Shown piece after piece: positions 1 to 7,508 of a DNA stretch of 64,000 bases. Source of the DNA: an uncultured Mycoplasmatota bacterium. Lineage in GTDB: Bacteria; Bacillota_I; Bacilli_A; RF39; UBA660. The stretch spans positions 1-64,000 of the forward strand of contig CANTCQ010000003.1 of the NCBI GenBank assembly GCA_947652325.1, in the 5' to 3' direction. The position numbers and the translations under genes were made by a program. Under the pieces are notes generated by a model, which worked only from the letters and a program-made list of their open reading frames with translations, was not told where the DNA came from and searched no databases. Positions within the stretch are counted from its first letter, which is position 1; the number at the start of each line of letters is the position of its first letter.

Positions 1-1
1 T

Positions 2-148
2 GATGGTTCAGGGAATCGAATTGGATATTGGTTGAAAGATGTTACGAGTGCGTCTCATTTCGCGCTTTCGAGCGGCAGTGGTCTTGCCTACGGCGGCCGT
101 GCGGCCGTTTCTGGCCTTGGCGTTCGCCCTCGTTTCTTAATCGATTAA
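2..148 (+). CDS. 3' end of DGR target protein (C-type-lectin-like variable domain), partial
   Basis: Only the last 48 codons lie in the window; the gene enters from the left edge. The frame reads a GYWLKDVTSASHF stretch, then GVRPRFLID and a stop at 146-148. The YWL...GVRP layout is typical of formylglycine-enzyme/DUF6273-like ligand-binding domains diversified by DGRs. The last ~30 codons coincide with the variable repeat, whose changed codons correspond to AAY codons in the template at 780-870. The protein probably displays a variable binding surface, but its N-terminus, signal and anchoring are outside the window. The local GC is much higher than the neighbours because many template adenines have become G or C. 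Confidence 0.9.
   Translation, partial: DGSGNRIGYWLKDVTSASHFALSSGSGLAYGGRAAVSGLGVRPRFLID
47..137 (+). repeat. DGR variable repeat (VR)
   Basis: This 91-bp segment aligns without gaps to 780-870 (constant offset 733). There are 20 mismatches. Nineteen are at template adenines (replaced by C, G or T) and one is a T-to-G at template base 837 / VR base 104. The last ~20 bp are nearly identical to the template and would be the initiation-of-mutagenic-homing region. Confidence 0.95.
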
Positions 149-186
149 TCTTTCATCTAGCCCCTTTATGGGGCGATGAAGATTAA
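145..186 (+). other. Hairpin/cruciform just after the VR
   Basis: Bases 145-152 pair with 179-186, 154-157 with 175-178, and 160-164 with 170-174, with small bulges and loop 165-169: 17 base pairs. DGRs of the Bordetella phage type have a DNA hairpin just downstream of the VR that promotes retrohoming. This one starts eight bases past the VR, at the target stop codon. It could also act as a weak terminator, though no T-run follows. Confidence 0.7.
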
Positions 187-200
187 GAAAGGATATGCCG

Positions 201-752
201 ATGAGTGTAGTTAAAAGTAAGAGAAATTTATCTACAATGGAGTTTTTTCATAATGCTATTGTTTTACGAAAAAAAATAACGGAATTACTTCTTCGAGATT
301 TTGGAATAAAACAGTTTAAAAGAAATATTCATTTTGTTGGAAATGTTGAAAATTTTACAGAAGAAGAAAAGAAAATTGTAGAAAACATTTTTGAAAAACA
401 TGAAATGGGTCATTGCTTTTTAGATGATTTTCCTTTGTGGCTAATTGAAAAAGAAAGAATTTATTTTATTGATATTTTAAGAGAATTATTTAAAAATATT
501 GTAAAAGCTAATAGTCTCTATCCTGTAAATATAAGTGAATATTATGAACGAAGAAGTTTACAAAATAATGCCATTGGGTGTTGTGAAGATTTATTGCAAG
601 AAATGCAATATATTTTGACCATTTTTCCTGTGGATGCAGAAAAATATATGTCTTATGTTGAAATTATAGAGAAAGAAATAGCTTTATTAAAGGGCTGGCG
701 TAAAAGTGATAATAAAATAGCAACGAGAATTAAAAATAATAATAAGGATTAA
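201..752 (+). CDS. avd: DGR accessory variability determinant (Avd-like) protein
   Basis: A 183-residue, mostly helical basic protein between VR and TR, the usual place for the Avd subunit that binds the reverse transcriptase and the template RNA. It begins SVVKSKRNLSTMEFF and ends in a lysine/asparagine-rich tail. It is longer than the ~120-residue phage Avd, fitting a larger bacterial subtype. An ATG six bases earlier (195) is only one base from the AAAGGA at 188-193, so ATG 201 with a 7-base spacer is preferred. The family call rests on context and overall look rather than a catalytic motif. Confidence 0.75.
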   Translation: MSVVKSKRNLSTMEFFHNAIVLRKKITELLLRDFGIKQFKRNIHFVGNVENFTEEEKKIVENIFEKHEMGHCFLDDFPLWLIEKERIYFIDILRELFKNIVKANSLYPVNISEYYERRSLQNNAIGCCEDLLQEMQYILTIFPVDAEKYMSYVEIIEKEIALLKGWRKSDNKIATRIKNNNKD

Positions 753-779
753 AATTTTGGGTAAAGTTTGTAATTTTGT

Positions 780-870
780 AGTGCGTCTAATTTCGCGAAT
801 TCGAGCAACAATGGTAATGCCAACAACAACCATGCGTCCAATTCTGGCAATGGCGTTCGCCCTCGATTCT
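780..870 (+). repeat. DGR template repeat (TR)
   Basis: A 91-bp non-coding template rich in AAC/AAT triplets when read in the VR frame (S-A-S-N-F-A-N-S-S-N-N-G...). It contains 24 adenines, 19 of which differ in the VR copy at 47-137. It lies between the Avd-like gene and the reverse transcriptase, as in canonical DGRs, and would be transcribed and copied with adenine-specific errors. Confidence 0.95.
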
Positions 871-1032
871 ATAATTTTATACTATGTGTAGGCTACGTGC
901 TGATATAAATATTATGGAAGGAAACTTTATCCCTCCGAAAGGTAAATTAATATCTTGATGTTGTCAGATACGTCTGGAACAACTAGTGACGAGATATTCT
1001 TTTTTATTTTTAAAGTGTGAAGGAAAAAAGAT
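871..1032 (+). ncRNA. TR-RT spacer, candidate structured part of the DGR template RNA
   Basis: Non-coding. Bases 949-955 pair perfectly with 992-998. Inside, 960-963 pairs with 980-983 and 965-968 with 973-976 around a TACG loop (969-972). In studied DGRs the RNA downstream of TR is needed for priming of cDNA synthesis and for RT-Avd binding; assigning that role here is inference. The RT ribosome-binding site (GAAGGAAAA near 1019-1028) follows. Confidence 0.6.
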
Positions 1033-2190
1033 ATGGAAGATTATTTAAAAAAATTAAGCGATGCAAATTCTTTAATAAATGCTTTTCAAGCAACTAAGAA
1101 AGGAAGTATTTGGAAAGAATCTGTACAGCGTTATGAGATAAATCTTTTAAGAAATACTTATATTTTACAAAAAGCTTTACGTGATGGTACATACAAGCAA
1201 AAAGATTTTCATGAATTTACTTTATCAGAAAGAGGAAAGACAAGATATGTTAAGTCGATGCATATTTCAGATAGAGTAGTACAACGTTCTTTATGCGATA
1301 CTATTCTAATTCCTAAGTTATCTCATTTTTTAATTTATGATAATGGAGCTAGTATAAAAAAGAAAGGTATTGATTTTACAAGAAAAAGATTAGAAACACA
1401 CTTACATCGTTTTTATCGAAAAAATAAAAGCAATGAGGGTTATATATTGCAAATTGATTTTAGTAAATTTTTTGATAATATCCAACATGAAAAGTTACTT
1501 CTCATGTTGGAAAAAAAGTTTCAATCCCCATCTTTTATAAGTTTTTTACGAAAATTAATTTCCTCTTTCAGTATAGATGTATCTTATTTATCTCAAGAAG
1601 AATATAAAAATTGTTTGGGTGCACTTTATAATTCTTTAGAATATGCAAAAATAGATAAATCGAAACTAACTGGAGAAAAAATGATGGGAAAATCCGTGGG
1701 AATAGGTAGTCAAATATCGCAAATATGTGGCGTATTTTTTCCGACTCAAATTGATAACTATTGTAAAGTAGTAAAAGGACTAAAATATTATGGAAGATAT
1801 ATGGATGACGTTTATATTATACATGAAGATAAGAATTATTTAAAAAAAGTATTAGACGATATAAAAAAAATTGCGGAAGAACTTGGATTATTTATCAATT
1901 CTAAAAAAACACATATTATAAAATTATCTCATGGTTTTACTTTTTTAAAAATCAAATATAATTTGACAGAAACTGGAAAAATAGTAAAGCGATTATCAGC
2001 AGATTCTATTATTCGTGAAAGAAAAAAATTAAAAAAATTTAAAGTTTTAAATGATGAAGGAAAATTATCTTATAAAGATATTGAAATGGCATACCGTTCA
2101 TGGAGAGGAAATGCTTTACGTTTTCATTCATATAAATCGGTTAAAAACTTAGATAAGTTGTATGAAAATTTATTTATTAAATATTTTTAA
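1033..2190 (+). CDS. DGR reverse transcriptase
   Basis: A 385-residue group-II-intron-like reverse transcriptase without maturase or endonuclease domains, the usual DGR size. The catalytic box reads YGRYMDDVYIIHE (about residues 253-265). An earlier palm motif LQIDFSKFFDNIQH holds the first catalytic aspartate. The GKSVGIGSQISQI stretch matches the family's variant of RT motif 4, where DGR enzymes carry a relaxed I/LGxxxSQ. It would copy the TR RNA into adenine-mutated cDNA that replaces VR. It sits 162 bp after the TR and is followed closely by the MutS-like small gene. Confidence 0.95.
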   Translation: MEDYLKKLSDANSLINAFQATKKGSIWKESVQRYEINLLRNTYILQKALRDGTYKQKDFHEFTLSERGKTRYVKSMHISDRVVQRSLCDTILIPKLSHFLIYDNGASIKKKGIDFTRKRLETHLHRFYRKNKSNEGYILQIDFSKFFDNIQHEKLLLMLEKKFQSPSFISFLRKLISSFSIDVSYLSQEEYKNCLGALYNSLEYAKIDKSKLTGEKMMGKSVGIGSQISQICGVFFPTQIDNYCKVVKGLKYYGRYMDDVYIIHEDKNYLKKVLDDIKKIAEELGLFINSKKTHIIKLSHGFTFLKIKYNLTETGKIVKRLSADSIIRERKKLKKFKVLNDEGKLSYKDIEMAYRSWRGNALRFHSYKSVKNLDKLYENLFIKYF

Positions 2191-2209
2191 AATTGTTTGG
2201 AGGAATTTT

Positions 2210-2569
2210 ATGAGCCGAATTTATAATAAATATATAAAATTAAAAGAACAAAACAAAGATACAATGTATTTGTTTCGAAATGGAAATTTTTACATTTTTT
2301 TAAAAGAAGATGCAGAACGTATTAATGAATATGTTGTGTTAAAAAAAACGAAGTTTTGTAAAGAGGCTATGAAATGTGGTTTTCCAGTTTCAAGTCTTGA
2401 GGAATATATGCATGTATTTCACAATCATGGTTTGGATGTACAAATTATTTCACAAGTTGAAACTACAGACGTAAAAGAAGCATTAGAGAAACTAAAAAAT
2501 ATAAATTTAGATAAGACAACTCCAATTCAAGCATTGCAAATTTTGAAAGAATTGCAAGAACTATTGTAG
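2210..2569 (+). CDS. Small protein resembling the MutS N-terminal mismatch-recognition domain (DGR MSL type)
   Basis: A 119-residue protein with strong SD GGAGGA (2199-2204) and start ATG 2210. The central part, YLFRNGNFYIFLKEDAERI, then CGFPVSSLEEYMHVFHNHGLDVQIISQVE, follows the pattern of MutS domain I (YLF.VGDFYE.F..DA..., GVP.HSLD.Y...L...GYKVAI.EQVE). No clamp, core or ATPase domain is present. DGR surveys have described a MutS-like accessory gene, and the position directly after RT fits. It might bind mismatched VR/cDNA duplexes, but this is inference. A longer reading starting at 2162 would overlap the RT and has no SD. Confidence 0.7.
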   Translation: MSRIYNKYIKLKEQNKDTMYLFRNGNFYIFLKEDAERINEYVVLKKTKFCKEAMKCGFPVSSLEEYMHVFHNHGLDVQIISQVETTDVKEALEKLKNINLDKTTPIQALQILKELQELL

Positions 2570-2643
2570 AAAAATAGTAGAACTTTTGTCGAAACTAAGG
2601 CAAATTCTGTTTCTTTTTGTTATGCTTGTTTTGGTGATGAATA

Positions 2644-2868
2644 ATGGATTTTTATTACAAAAATGAAACTTTATATGTGGATATTACCAATGATATTAAT
2701 TTAGATACGATTTCTATTTTACAAAAAAGGTTATTTCGTATTATTGATGACTATGGTATTGATAAAATCATTATTTCTCTTTTTGGGTATAATGATAAAG
2801 AACTTTTAAATTTATTTAAAAAGGCTTATTATCAACGATATAAAGGGTATATGCTTATAAAAATGTGA
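2644..2868 (+). CDS. Small STAS-like (anti-sigma factor antagonist-like) protein
   Basis: 74 residues. The layout LYVDITNDINLDTISILQ, then DKIIISLFGY, resembles the first strand/helix and central strand of STAS-domain proteins of the SpoIIAA type. The expected phosphorylatable serine after the central strand is not evident, and the chain is shorter than a typical ~110-residue STAS domain. A GGTGATG (2633-2639) precedes ATG 2644. Whether it belongs to the DGR or to the next gene is unknown. Confidence 0.4.
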   Translation: MDFYYKNETLYVDITNDINLDTISILQKRLFRIIDDYGIDKIIISLFGYNDKELLNLFKKAYYQRYKGYMLIKM

Positions 2869-2896
2869 TATAATTATTCTGAAAGAGGTGTTTTAT

Positions 2897-3418
2897 TTGA
2901 TAAAAAATGGTGTAGGGGGAGCCAATACATTAACTGGTTTAGCGTTTGAAGGAACTACAGATTTAGAAACATTTTTGAAAAAGCAAAATGATTATGAAAT
3001 AATCGGAAATCATGTTTACTATAAAAAAGAATTGGTGGCTAAAGTATTTAAAAAATATAAATTTTATGATTTTTTAAAACAATATAGTATTGATTGGGAA
3101 AAAATTATTTCTAAGCAATTACTTCCTGATGATTGTTTGTATGTCTTGAAAACAAATACCTTATTTATTATTGAATGTAAATTTCAACAAGTAGCTGGTT
3201 CTGTTGATGAAAAATTACAAACTTGTGATTTTAAAAAGAAGCAATATCAAAAATTACTTCAAAAAACAAATATACAAGTTAAATATGTTTATTTACTTAG
3301 TGAATGGTTTCAAGATAAAAGATATAAAGACGTTTTAGATTATATAGAAAGTGTAGGTTGTAATTATTATTTTTTGCATATTCCTTTGGCAAAATTAGGC
3401 TTGCCAGTAACTGATTAA
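2897..3418 (+). CDS. PD-(D/E)XK nuclease-like protein
   Basis: 173 residues starting at TTG 2897, chosen because GAAAGAGGTG (2881-2890) ends six bases before it. An N-terminal GGANTLTGLAFE segment, a D (LLPDDCLYVLK) and then LFIIECKFQ give the D...ExK arrangement of the PD-(D/E)XK fold, as in restriction-type nucleases. A lysine-rich helix follows. No methyltransferase or specificity subunit is adjacent, so an orphan endonuclease or DNA-repair role is possible. The DGR lies upstream and the ribosomal operon downstream. Confidence 0.6.
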   Translation: MIKNGVGGANTLTGLAFEGTTDLETFLKKQNDYEIIGNHVYYKKELVAKVFKKYKFYDFLKQYSIDWEKIISKQLLPDDCLYVLKTNTLFIIECKFQQVAGSVDEKLQTCDFKKKQYQKLLQKTNIQVKYVYLLSEWFQDKRYKDVLDYIESVGCNYYFLHIPLAKLGLPVTD

Positions 3419-3470
3419 TAAAATAGGGGAATATTGCATAGTTATAATTATATATTGATAATAAAAATAC

Positions 3471-3499
3471 TTGTCTAATACATTTTAATTTGTTAAAAT
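3471..3499 (+). promoter_or_regulatory. Promoter of rpsB-tsf
   Basis: TTGTCT (3471-3476) and TAAAAT (3494-3499) are separated by 17 bp, upstream of the structured rpsB leader. Confidence 0.7.
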
Positions 3500-3526
3500 A
3501 CAAGTGGCTAAAAAGTTAGCAAATAG

Positions 3527-3594
3527 ACATGTTTGGGGATTTTGTTTATCAAGTGCCGAAGAGGTGATAAATAAAAGAAGAACTAAACAGATGT
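3527..3594 (+). promoter_or_regulatory. Structured 5' leader of rpsB (candidate autoregulatory element)
   Basis: Bases 3527-3534 pair with 3585-3594 (a two-base bulge on the right side), enclosing a perfect 7-bp stem 3545-3551/3565-3571 with a 13-base loop. Ribosomal protein operons often carry protein-binding leaders. No known family could be matched by eye. Confidence 0.45.
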
Positions 3595-3617
3595 TTTAAC
3601 GAAGGAGGAAATATTTT

Positions 3618-4556
3618 ATGGCCGTTGTTTCTATGAGTTATTTATTAGAAGCAGGAGTTCATTTTGGACATCAAACAAAAAGATGGAATCCAAAAATGAA
3701 ACAATATATTTTTGCAGCAAGAGATGAAATACATATTATTGATTTACAAAAAACAGTAGAAAAATTAGAGGAGGCTTACAAAGAAGTAAAATCCATTGCT
3801 GATAATGGCGGGACATTTTTATTTGTAGGTACCAAAAAGCAAGCAAGTGAAGTTTGCAAAGAAGAAGCTATTCGTAGTAACAGTTATTATGTAACTGAAA
3901 GATGGCTTGGAGGAACACTAACGAACTTTAGAACGATAAGAAGAAGAGTAAAACGTTTAGAAGAAATCGAAGCTATGGAACGAGATGGTGTATTTGATGT
4001 ACTTCCTAAAAAAGAAGTAATTGGACTTCGTAAAGAGTATGATAAATTAAATCGTGTGTTATGTGGTATTCGAGAAATGAATAAATTACCACAAGCAATT
4101 ATTATAGTAGACCCTAAAAAGGAGATTAATGCTATTCGTGAAGCAAGAAAGTTAAATATCCCTGTATTTGGTCTTGTAGATACCAATTGTGACCCAGATG
4201 ATGTAGACTTTGTAATTCCTGCGAATGATGATGCCGTTCGTGCAGTTAAAGTAGTAATAGGTGTTTTAAATAATGCTATCTGTGAGTCACGAAATTTAGA
4301 AATGATAGATTATGTAACGGAAGAAGATAAAAATAAAAAAGAAGAAATCACATCCAAAGAAGAAAAAAAAGCAGAAGTTAAAGAAGATATAATAGAAGAA
4401 AAGAAAAAAGAACCAGTAAAAGAAGAAGTTGTGAAACAAGAAGAAAAAGACTATAGTAGTATGACTTTAACTGAGTTAAAAGCCGTTGCTAAAGAGCAAG
4501 GAGTAAAAGGTTACTCTACTATGAAAAAAGATGAGCTTATTAGCAATTTGAAATAA
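3618..4556 (+). CDS. rpsB: 30S ribosomal protein S2 with C-terminal Rho-N/SAP-like tail
   Basis: The first ~230 residues are a full S2 ([48 protein letters not shown]). S2 of Bacilli usually stops near 240-250; this protein has 312. The extra part is a K/E-rich linker (about 235-275) and a terminal module, [19 protein letters not shown] then KKDELISNL, with the helix-extended-helix pattern of Rho N-terminal/SAP-like nucleic-acid-binding motifs. SD GAAGGAGGA precedes ATG 3618. It is followed by tsf 20 bp downstream, the usual operon order. Confidence 0.97.
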   Translation: MAVVSMSYLLEAGVHFGHQTKRWNPKMKQYIFAARDEIHIIDLQKTVEKLEEAYKEVKSIADNGGTFLFVGTKKQASEVCKEEAIRSNSYYVTERWLGGTLTNFRTIRRRVKRLEEIEAMERDGVFDVLPKKEVIGLRKEYDKLNRVLCGIREMNKLPQAIIIVDPKKEINAIREARKLNIPVFGLVDTNCDPDDVDFVIPANDDAVRAVKVVIGVLNNAICESRNLEMIDYVTEEDKNKKEEITSKEEKKAEVKEDIIEEKKKEPVKEEVVKQEEKDYSSMTLTELKAVAKEQGVKGYSTMKKDELISNLK

Positions 4557-4576
4557 TTAGAAAAGGAGTTTAATTT

Positions 4577-5458
4577 ATGGAAATAAATGCAAGTTTAGTA
4601 CGTGATTTGCGTGAAAAAAGTGGCGCTGGTATGATGGACTGTAAAAAAGCTTTATCTGAATGTAATGGAGATATGGAAGCGGCTATGGATTATTTGCGTG
4701 AAAAAGGAATTGCCAAAGCTGAAAAAAAAGGAAGTCGTATTGCTGCAGAAGGTCTTGCAAATATTTATATAGAAGAAAATAAAGCTGTTATAATAGAAGT
4801 AAATTCAGAAACTGACTTTGTAAGCAAAAATGAAGAGTTTACGAGTATGATTGATAAAATTGGAACTTCTATTTTAAAAAGCGATGCAAAAGATTTGGAT
4901 AGTGTTTTAAAAATTTCTATAGAGGAAGGAACCATTGCTGATTTAATTGTTGCGAAAACAGCCAAAATTGGTGAAAAACTTTCCTTAAGAAGAGTAGAAG
5001 TTATTGAAAAAGATGAGGATGAAGTTTTTGGCTCATACCTTCATATGGGTGGAAAAATTGCAGTGCTTACAGTTCTTAAAGGAGCTAGTGAAAATATTGC
5101 TAAAGAAGTATCTATGCAAGCTGCTGCCATGAAACCTAGTTATGTATTTATAACGGATGTACCAGAGAGTGTTGTAGAAAAAGAGCGTGAAGTTTTAAAA
5201 GAACAATCTATGAATGAAGGAAAACCAGTAGATATTGCAGAAAAAATGGTAGAAGGAAGAATTAAGAAATTTTTTAAAGAAATTTGTCTTGCAGAACAAG
5301 CTTTTATTAAAGATGGAGATATAAGCGTTTCAACATATGTTGCAAATAACGGGGGAGAAATTAAAAAAATGATTCGTTATGAAGTTGGTGAAGGTATGGA
5401 AAAAAGAAATGATAACTTTGCTGAAGAAGTAATGAACCAAGTGAGTGAAAGTAATTAA
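4577..5458 (+). CDS. tsf: Elongation factor Ts
   Basis: 293 residues. The N-terminal VRDLREKSGAGMMDCKKAL is the hallmark EF-Ts motif that contacts EF-Tu. The core TDFVSKNEEF and the C-terminal dimerisation-type segment with FFKEICLAEQAFI are present. It recycles EF-Tu-GDP during translation. It is co-transcribed with rpsB and ends at a terminator. pyrH, which often follows tsf, is missing from this locus. Confidence 0.97.
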   Translation: MEINASLVRDLREKSGAGMMDCKKALSECNGDMEAAMDYLREKGIAKAEKKGSRIAAEGLANIYIEENKAVIIEVNSETDFVSKNEEFTSMIDKIGTSILKSDAKDLDSVLKISIEEGTIADLIVAKTAKIGEKLSLRRVEVIEKDEDEVFGSYLHMGGKIAVLTVLKGASENIAKEVSMQAAAMKPSYVFITDVPESVVEKEREVLKEQSMNEGKPVDIAEKMVEGRIKKFFKEICLAEQAFIKDGDISVSTYVANNGGEIKKMIRYEVGEGMEKRNDNFAEEVMNQVSESN

Positions 5459-5463
5459 AATTT

Positions 5464-5491
5464 AGACATTTGTTTTACGAATGTCTTTTTT
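5464..5491 (+). terminator. Terminator after tsf
   Basis: AGACATT (5464-5470) pairs with AATGTCT (5480-5486), followed by a T-run. This closes the rpsB-tsf unit. Confidence 0.8.
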
Positions 5492-5513
5492 CTTGCTCGC
5501 GAATAGTAAGAAT

Positions 5514-5525
5514 TATTGCTATAAT
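5514..5525 (+). promoter_or_regulatory. Extended -10 promoter for the membrane-protein pair
   Basis: TATAAT (5520-5525) preceded by TGC forms an extended -10. No good -35 is seen at 17 bp. Similar TGCTATAAT boxes occur before rpsU (7875-7883) and the Nudix gene (about 43589). Confidence 0.55.
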
Positions 5526-5541
5526 AAATGTAGTGGTTGTT

Positions 5542-6129
5542 ATGAAAAAATGGAAAAATATAATGAAATTGATTCTATTTGGAATTATGCTTTTTTGTTT
5601 TATATCCTTAGGGACAAAAGATTATAAAACATCTGTAAGTGATAGTGTGCGGTTTTCAAATGAGTACAAAGACATTTCTAAAAATAATGTTTTTAAGTAT
5701 GTTGGGGAACATGAAGTTTTAGAAATTTTAAATGGAAAATCTGGTATTTTCTTTTTTGGTTTTCCAAGTAATATATGGTGTCACTATTATGCAGATTATT
5801 TAAATGAAATAGCGATTCTACATAATATAACAGAAATTTATTATTATGATTTTAAAAAAGATAGAAATATGAACAATGTTACGTATAACGGAATCGTTGA
5901 AAAATTAAGGCAATATTTAGTTATAAATGATTTGGGACAAATGGACTTATCTGCTCCTACTGTTCTTATAGTGAAAAATGGAAATATTTTATATTTTGAT
6001 GATGAAATTGCTTTTATCAGGGGAGATATTACACCAGAGGCTTACTTTAATGATTACAAAAAAAACATAATAAAAGCAAATTTTAATTTGGAAATACAAA
6101 AATATTTAGAGGATGATAGTTATGAATGA
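5542..6129 (+). CDS. Membrane-anchored thioredoxin-like protein with altered active site
   Basis: 195 residues. The N-terminal segment (about 9-25, KLILFGIMLFCFISLG) is a membrane anchor or uncleaved signal. The following domain, GIFFFGFPSNIWCHYYADYL, then LSAPTVLIVKNG with a cis-proline-like site, has the order of a thioredoxin fold. In related proteins the site reads C-x-x-C. Here the first cysteine is replaced by Asn (N-I-W-C), so normal disulphide exchange is doubtful. Start ATG 5542 was chosen over upstream in-frame codons because the protein then begins MKKWK, just after the -10 box. It overlaps the next gene by 8 bp. Confidence 0.6.
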   Translation: MKKWKNIMKLILFGIMLFCFISLGTKDYKTSVSDSVRFSNEYKDISKNNVFKYVGEHEVLEILNGKSGIFFFGFPSNIWCHYYADYLNEIAILHNITEIYYYDFKKDRNMNNVTYNGIVEKLRQYLVINDLGQMDLSAPTVLIVKNGNILYFDDEIAFIRGDITPEAYFNDYKKNIIKANFNLEIQKYLEDDSYE

Positions 6130-6907
6130 AGATGAAAATAGTTATATTGGTTTTGGTTTCTTTTTTTTATTTATTTTAGGCATTGTTTGTTTCGGCTCTT
6201 TTTTACTTTATAAAAATCATATAAAAAAAATTCAAAATGCAGTAATTTTTACAAATAATGAAGTAAAAATAAACGATGAAAAAAAGAAGGATAAGGAAAA
6301 AGATTTTATTTATTATCAAGAAGAAGTAACTGTTTCAAAAACACTTGCTTTAGTTTATAAATATCCAATCATTAATTTGGATAGTAATGATGCTACTATG
6401 ATTACTCAATCTTTAAAAAAATTAGTAGATGAAAAGAAAAATAAAATTGAAAAAACAAAAGATAGTTTGGTAAATTCTATATGTAATGATACAACGGATG
6501 GTATTAAAAATGCACCTATTCTTGATTTTGCTATTTACTCTTATTTAGAATATACAACACTTGTTTTATATGAGTCTAATTATTCTTGTGAAACAGGTAT
6601 ATCAGCTATTCAAAGTATGAAATCTTATACCTTTAACGTTTTAACTGGAGAATATCTTACGTTTTCTGATTTATTAACAAAATATAATACTTCATTTAGT
6701 AATGGTGTTTCTTTAATGCAAGAAGTTTTACATAATAATCAAGTGACTTTGAATGGGATAGAAAATATTAAAGTAAAAGAAACTATAAGTAATTTAAAAG
6801 AAAATGACACTTATATTTTTTATATAGATGAACTTGGAGAATTGGTTATGAAATATATTGTCAAAACAAATACGGTCGATTATAATGATACTATAAGTTT
6901 AAAATAA
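6122..6907 (+). CDS. Single-pass membrane protein with DUF3298/RsiV-like extracellular domain
   Basis: 261 residues. One N-terminal membrane helix (about 11-30) is followed by a charged linker and a domain whose YTFNVLTGEYLTFSDLL segment matches the motif in the DUF3298 domains of RsiV and related anti-sigma or deacetylase-linked proteins. AGAGG (6108-6112) gives ATG 6122 a 9-base spacer; ATG 6113 would have none. It overlaps the thioredoxin-like gene, so the two are probably translated together. It sits directly before frr, where pyrH often lies. Its function is not known. Confidence 0.55.
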   Translation: MNEDENSYIGFGFFFLFILGIVCFGSFLLYKNHIKKIQNAVIFTNNEVKINDEKKKDKEKDFIYYQEEVTVSKTLALVYKYPIINLDSNDATMITQSLKKLVDEKKNKIEKTKDSLVNSICNDTTDGIKNAPILDFAIYSYLEYTTLVLYESNYSCETGISAIQSMKSYTFNVLTGEYLTFSDLLTKYNTSFSNGVSLMQEVLHNNQVTLNGIENIKVKETISNLKENDTYIFYIDELGELVMKYIVKTNTVDYNDTISLK

Positions 6908-6919
6908 GGAGAGAAATAA

Positions 6920-7447
6920 ATGAATATTGAACAAAAAATGGAAAAGGCGATTGTTGCCCTAGAAAATAAATTATTAAACATAAGAGCTGGAAGAGCCAAT
7001 CCTGCTATGTTAAATGGAATTATGGTTTCTTATTATGGTGCAATGTCTCCTATACAGAGTCTTGCTAATATTACCGTTCCAGAAGCGAGGCAATTAATGA
7101 TTAAACCATTTGATAGAACGACTTTGAAAGATATAGAGCGTGCTATAAATGAAGCAAATATAGGGATTACTCCAACTAATAATGGTGAAATCATTATTTT
7201 AACTATTCCAGAACTTACGGAAGAGAGAAGAAGAGAATATGTACGTCAAGCAAAAGAAATTGCAGAAGAAGCAAAAGTCGCTCTCCGCAATATTCGTCAA
7301 GAAGAAAATAATCAAATAAAAAAGGAAGAATATCCTGAAGATGAAGAAAAAATACTTTTAAATGAAGTACAAGAAGTTATAACGAAATATAATAAAATTG
7401 TAGATGAAAAATTAAAAGAAAAAGAGGAAGAATTAATGCGAGTTTAG
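6920..7447 (+). CDS. frr: Ribosome recycling factor
   Basis: 175 residues, slightly shorter than the usual ~185. LLNIRAGRANPAML near the N-terminus, the VPEARQLMIKPFD segment and the helical C-terminal half (EERRREYVRQAKEIAEEAKV) are typical. With EF-G it splits post-termination ribosomes. SD AAGGAGAG precedes ATG 6920 closely after the membrane-protein gene. Confidence 0.97.
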   Translation: MNIEQKMEKAIVALENKLLNIRAGRANPAMLNGIMVSYYGAMSPIQSLANITVPEARQLMIKPFDRTTLKDIERAINEANIGITPTNNGEIIILTIPELTEERRREYVRQAKEIAEEAKVALRNIRQEENNQIKKEEYPEDEEKILLNEVQEVITKYNKIVDEKLKEKEEELMRV

Positions 7448-7508
7448 TTCTTTTTTGCTATATTAGAAACAATTTTATAGTTAAATGCAAAAAAAGACAA
7501 AATAGTTT

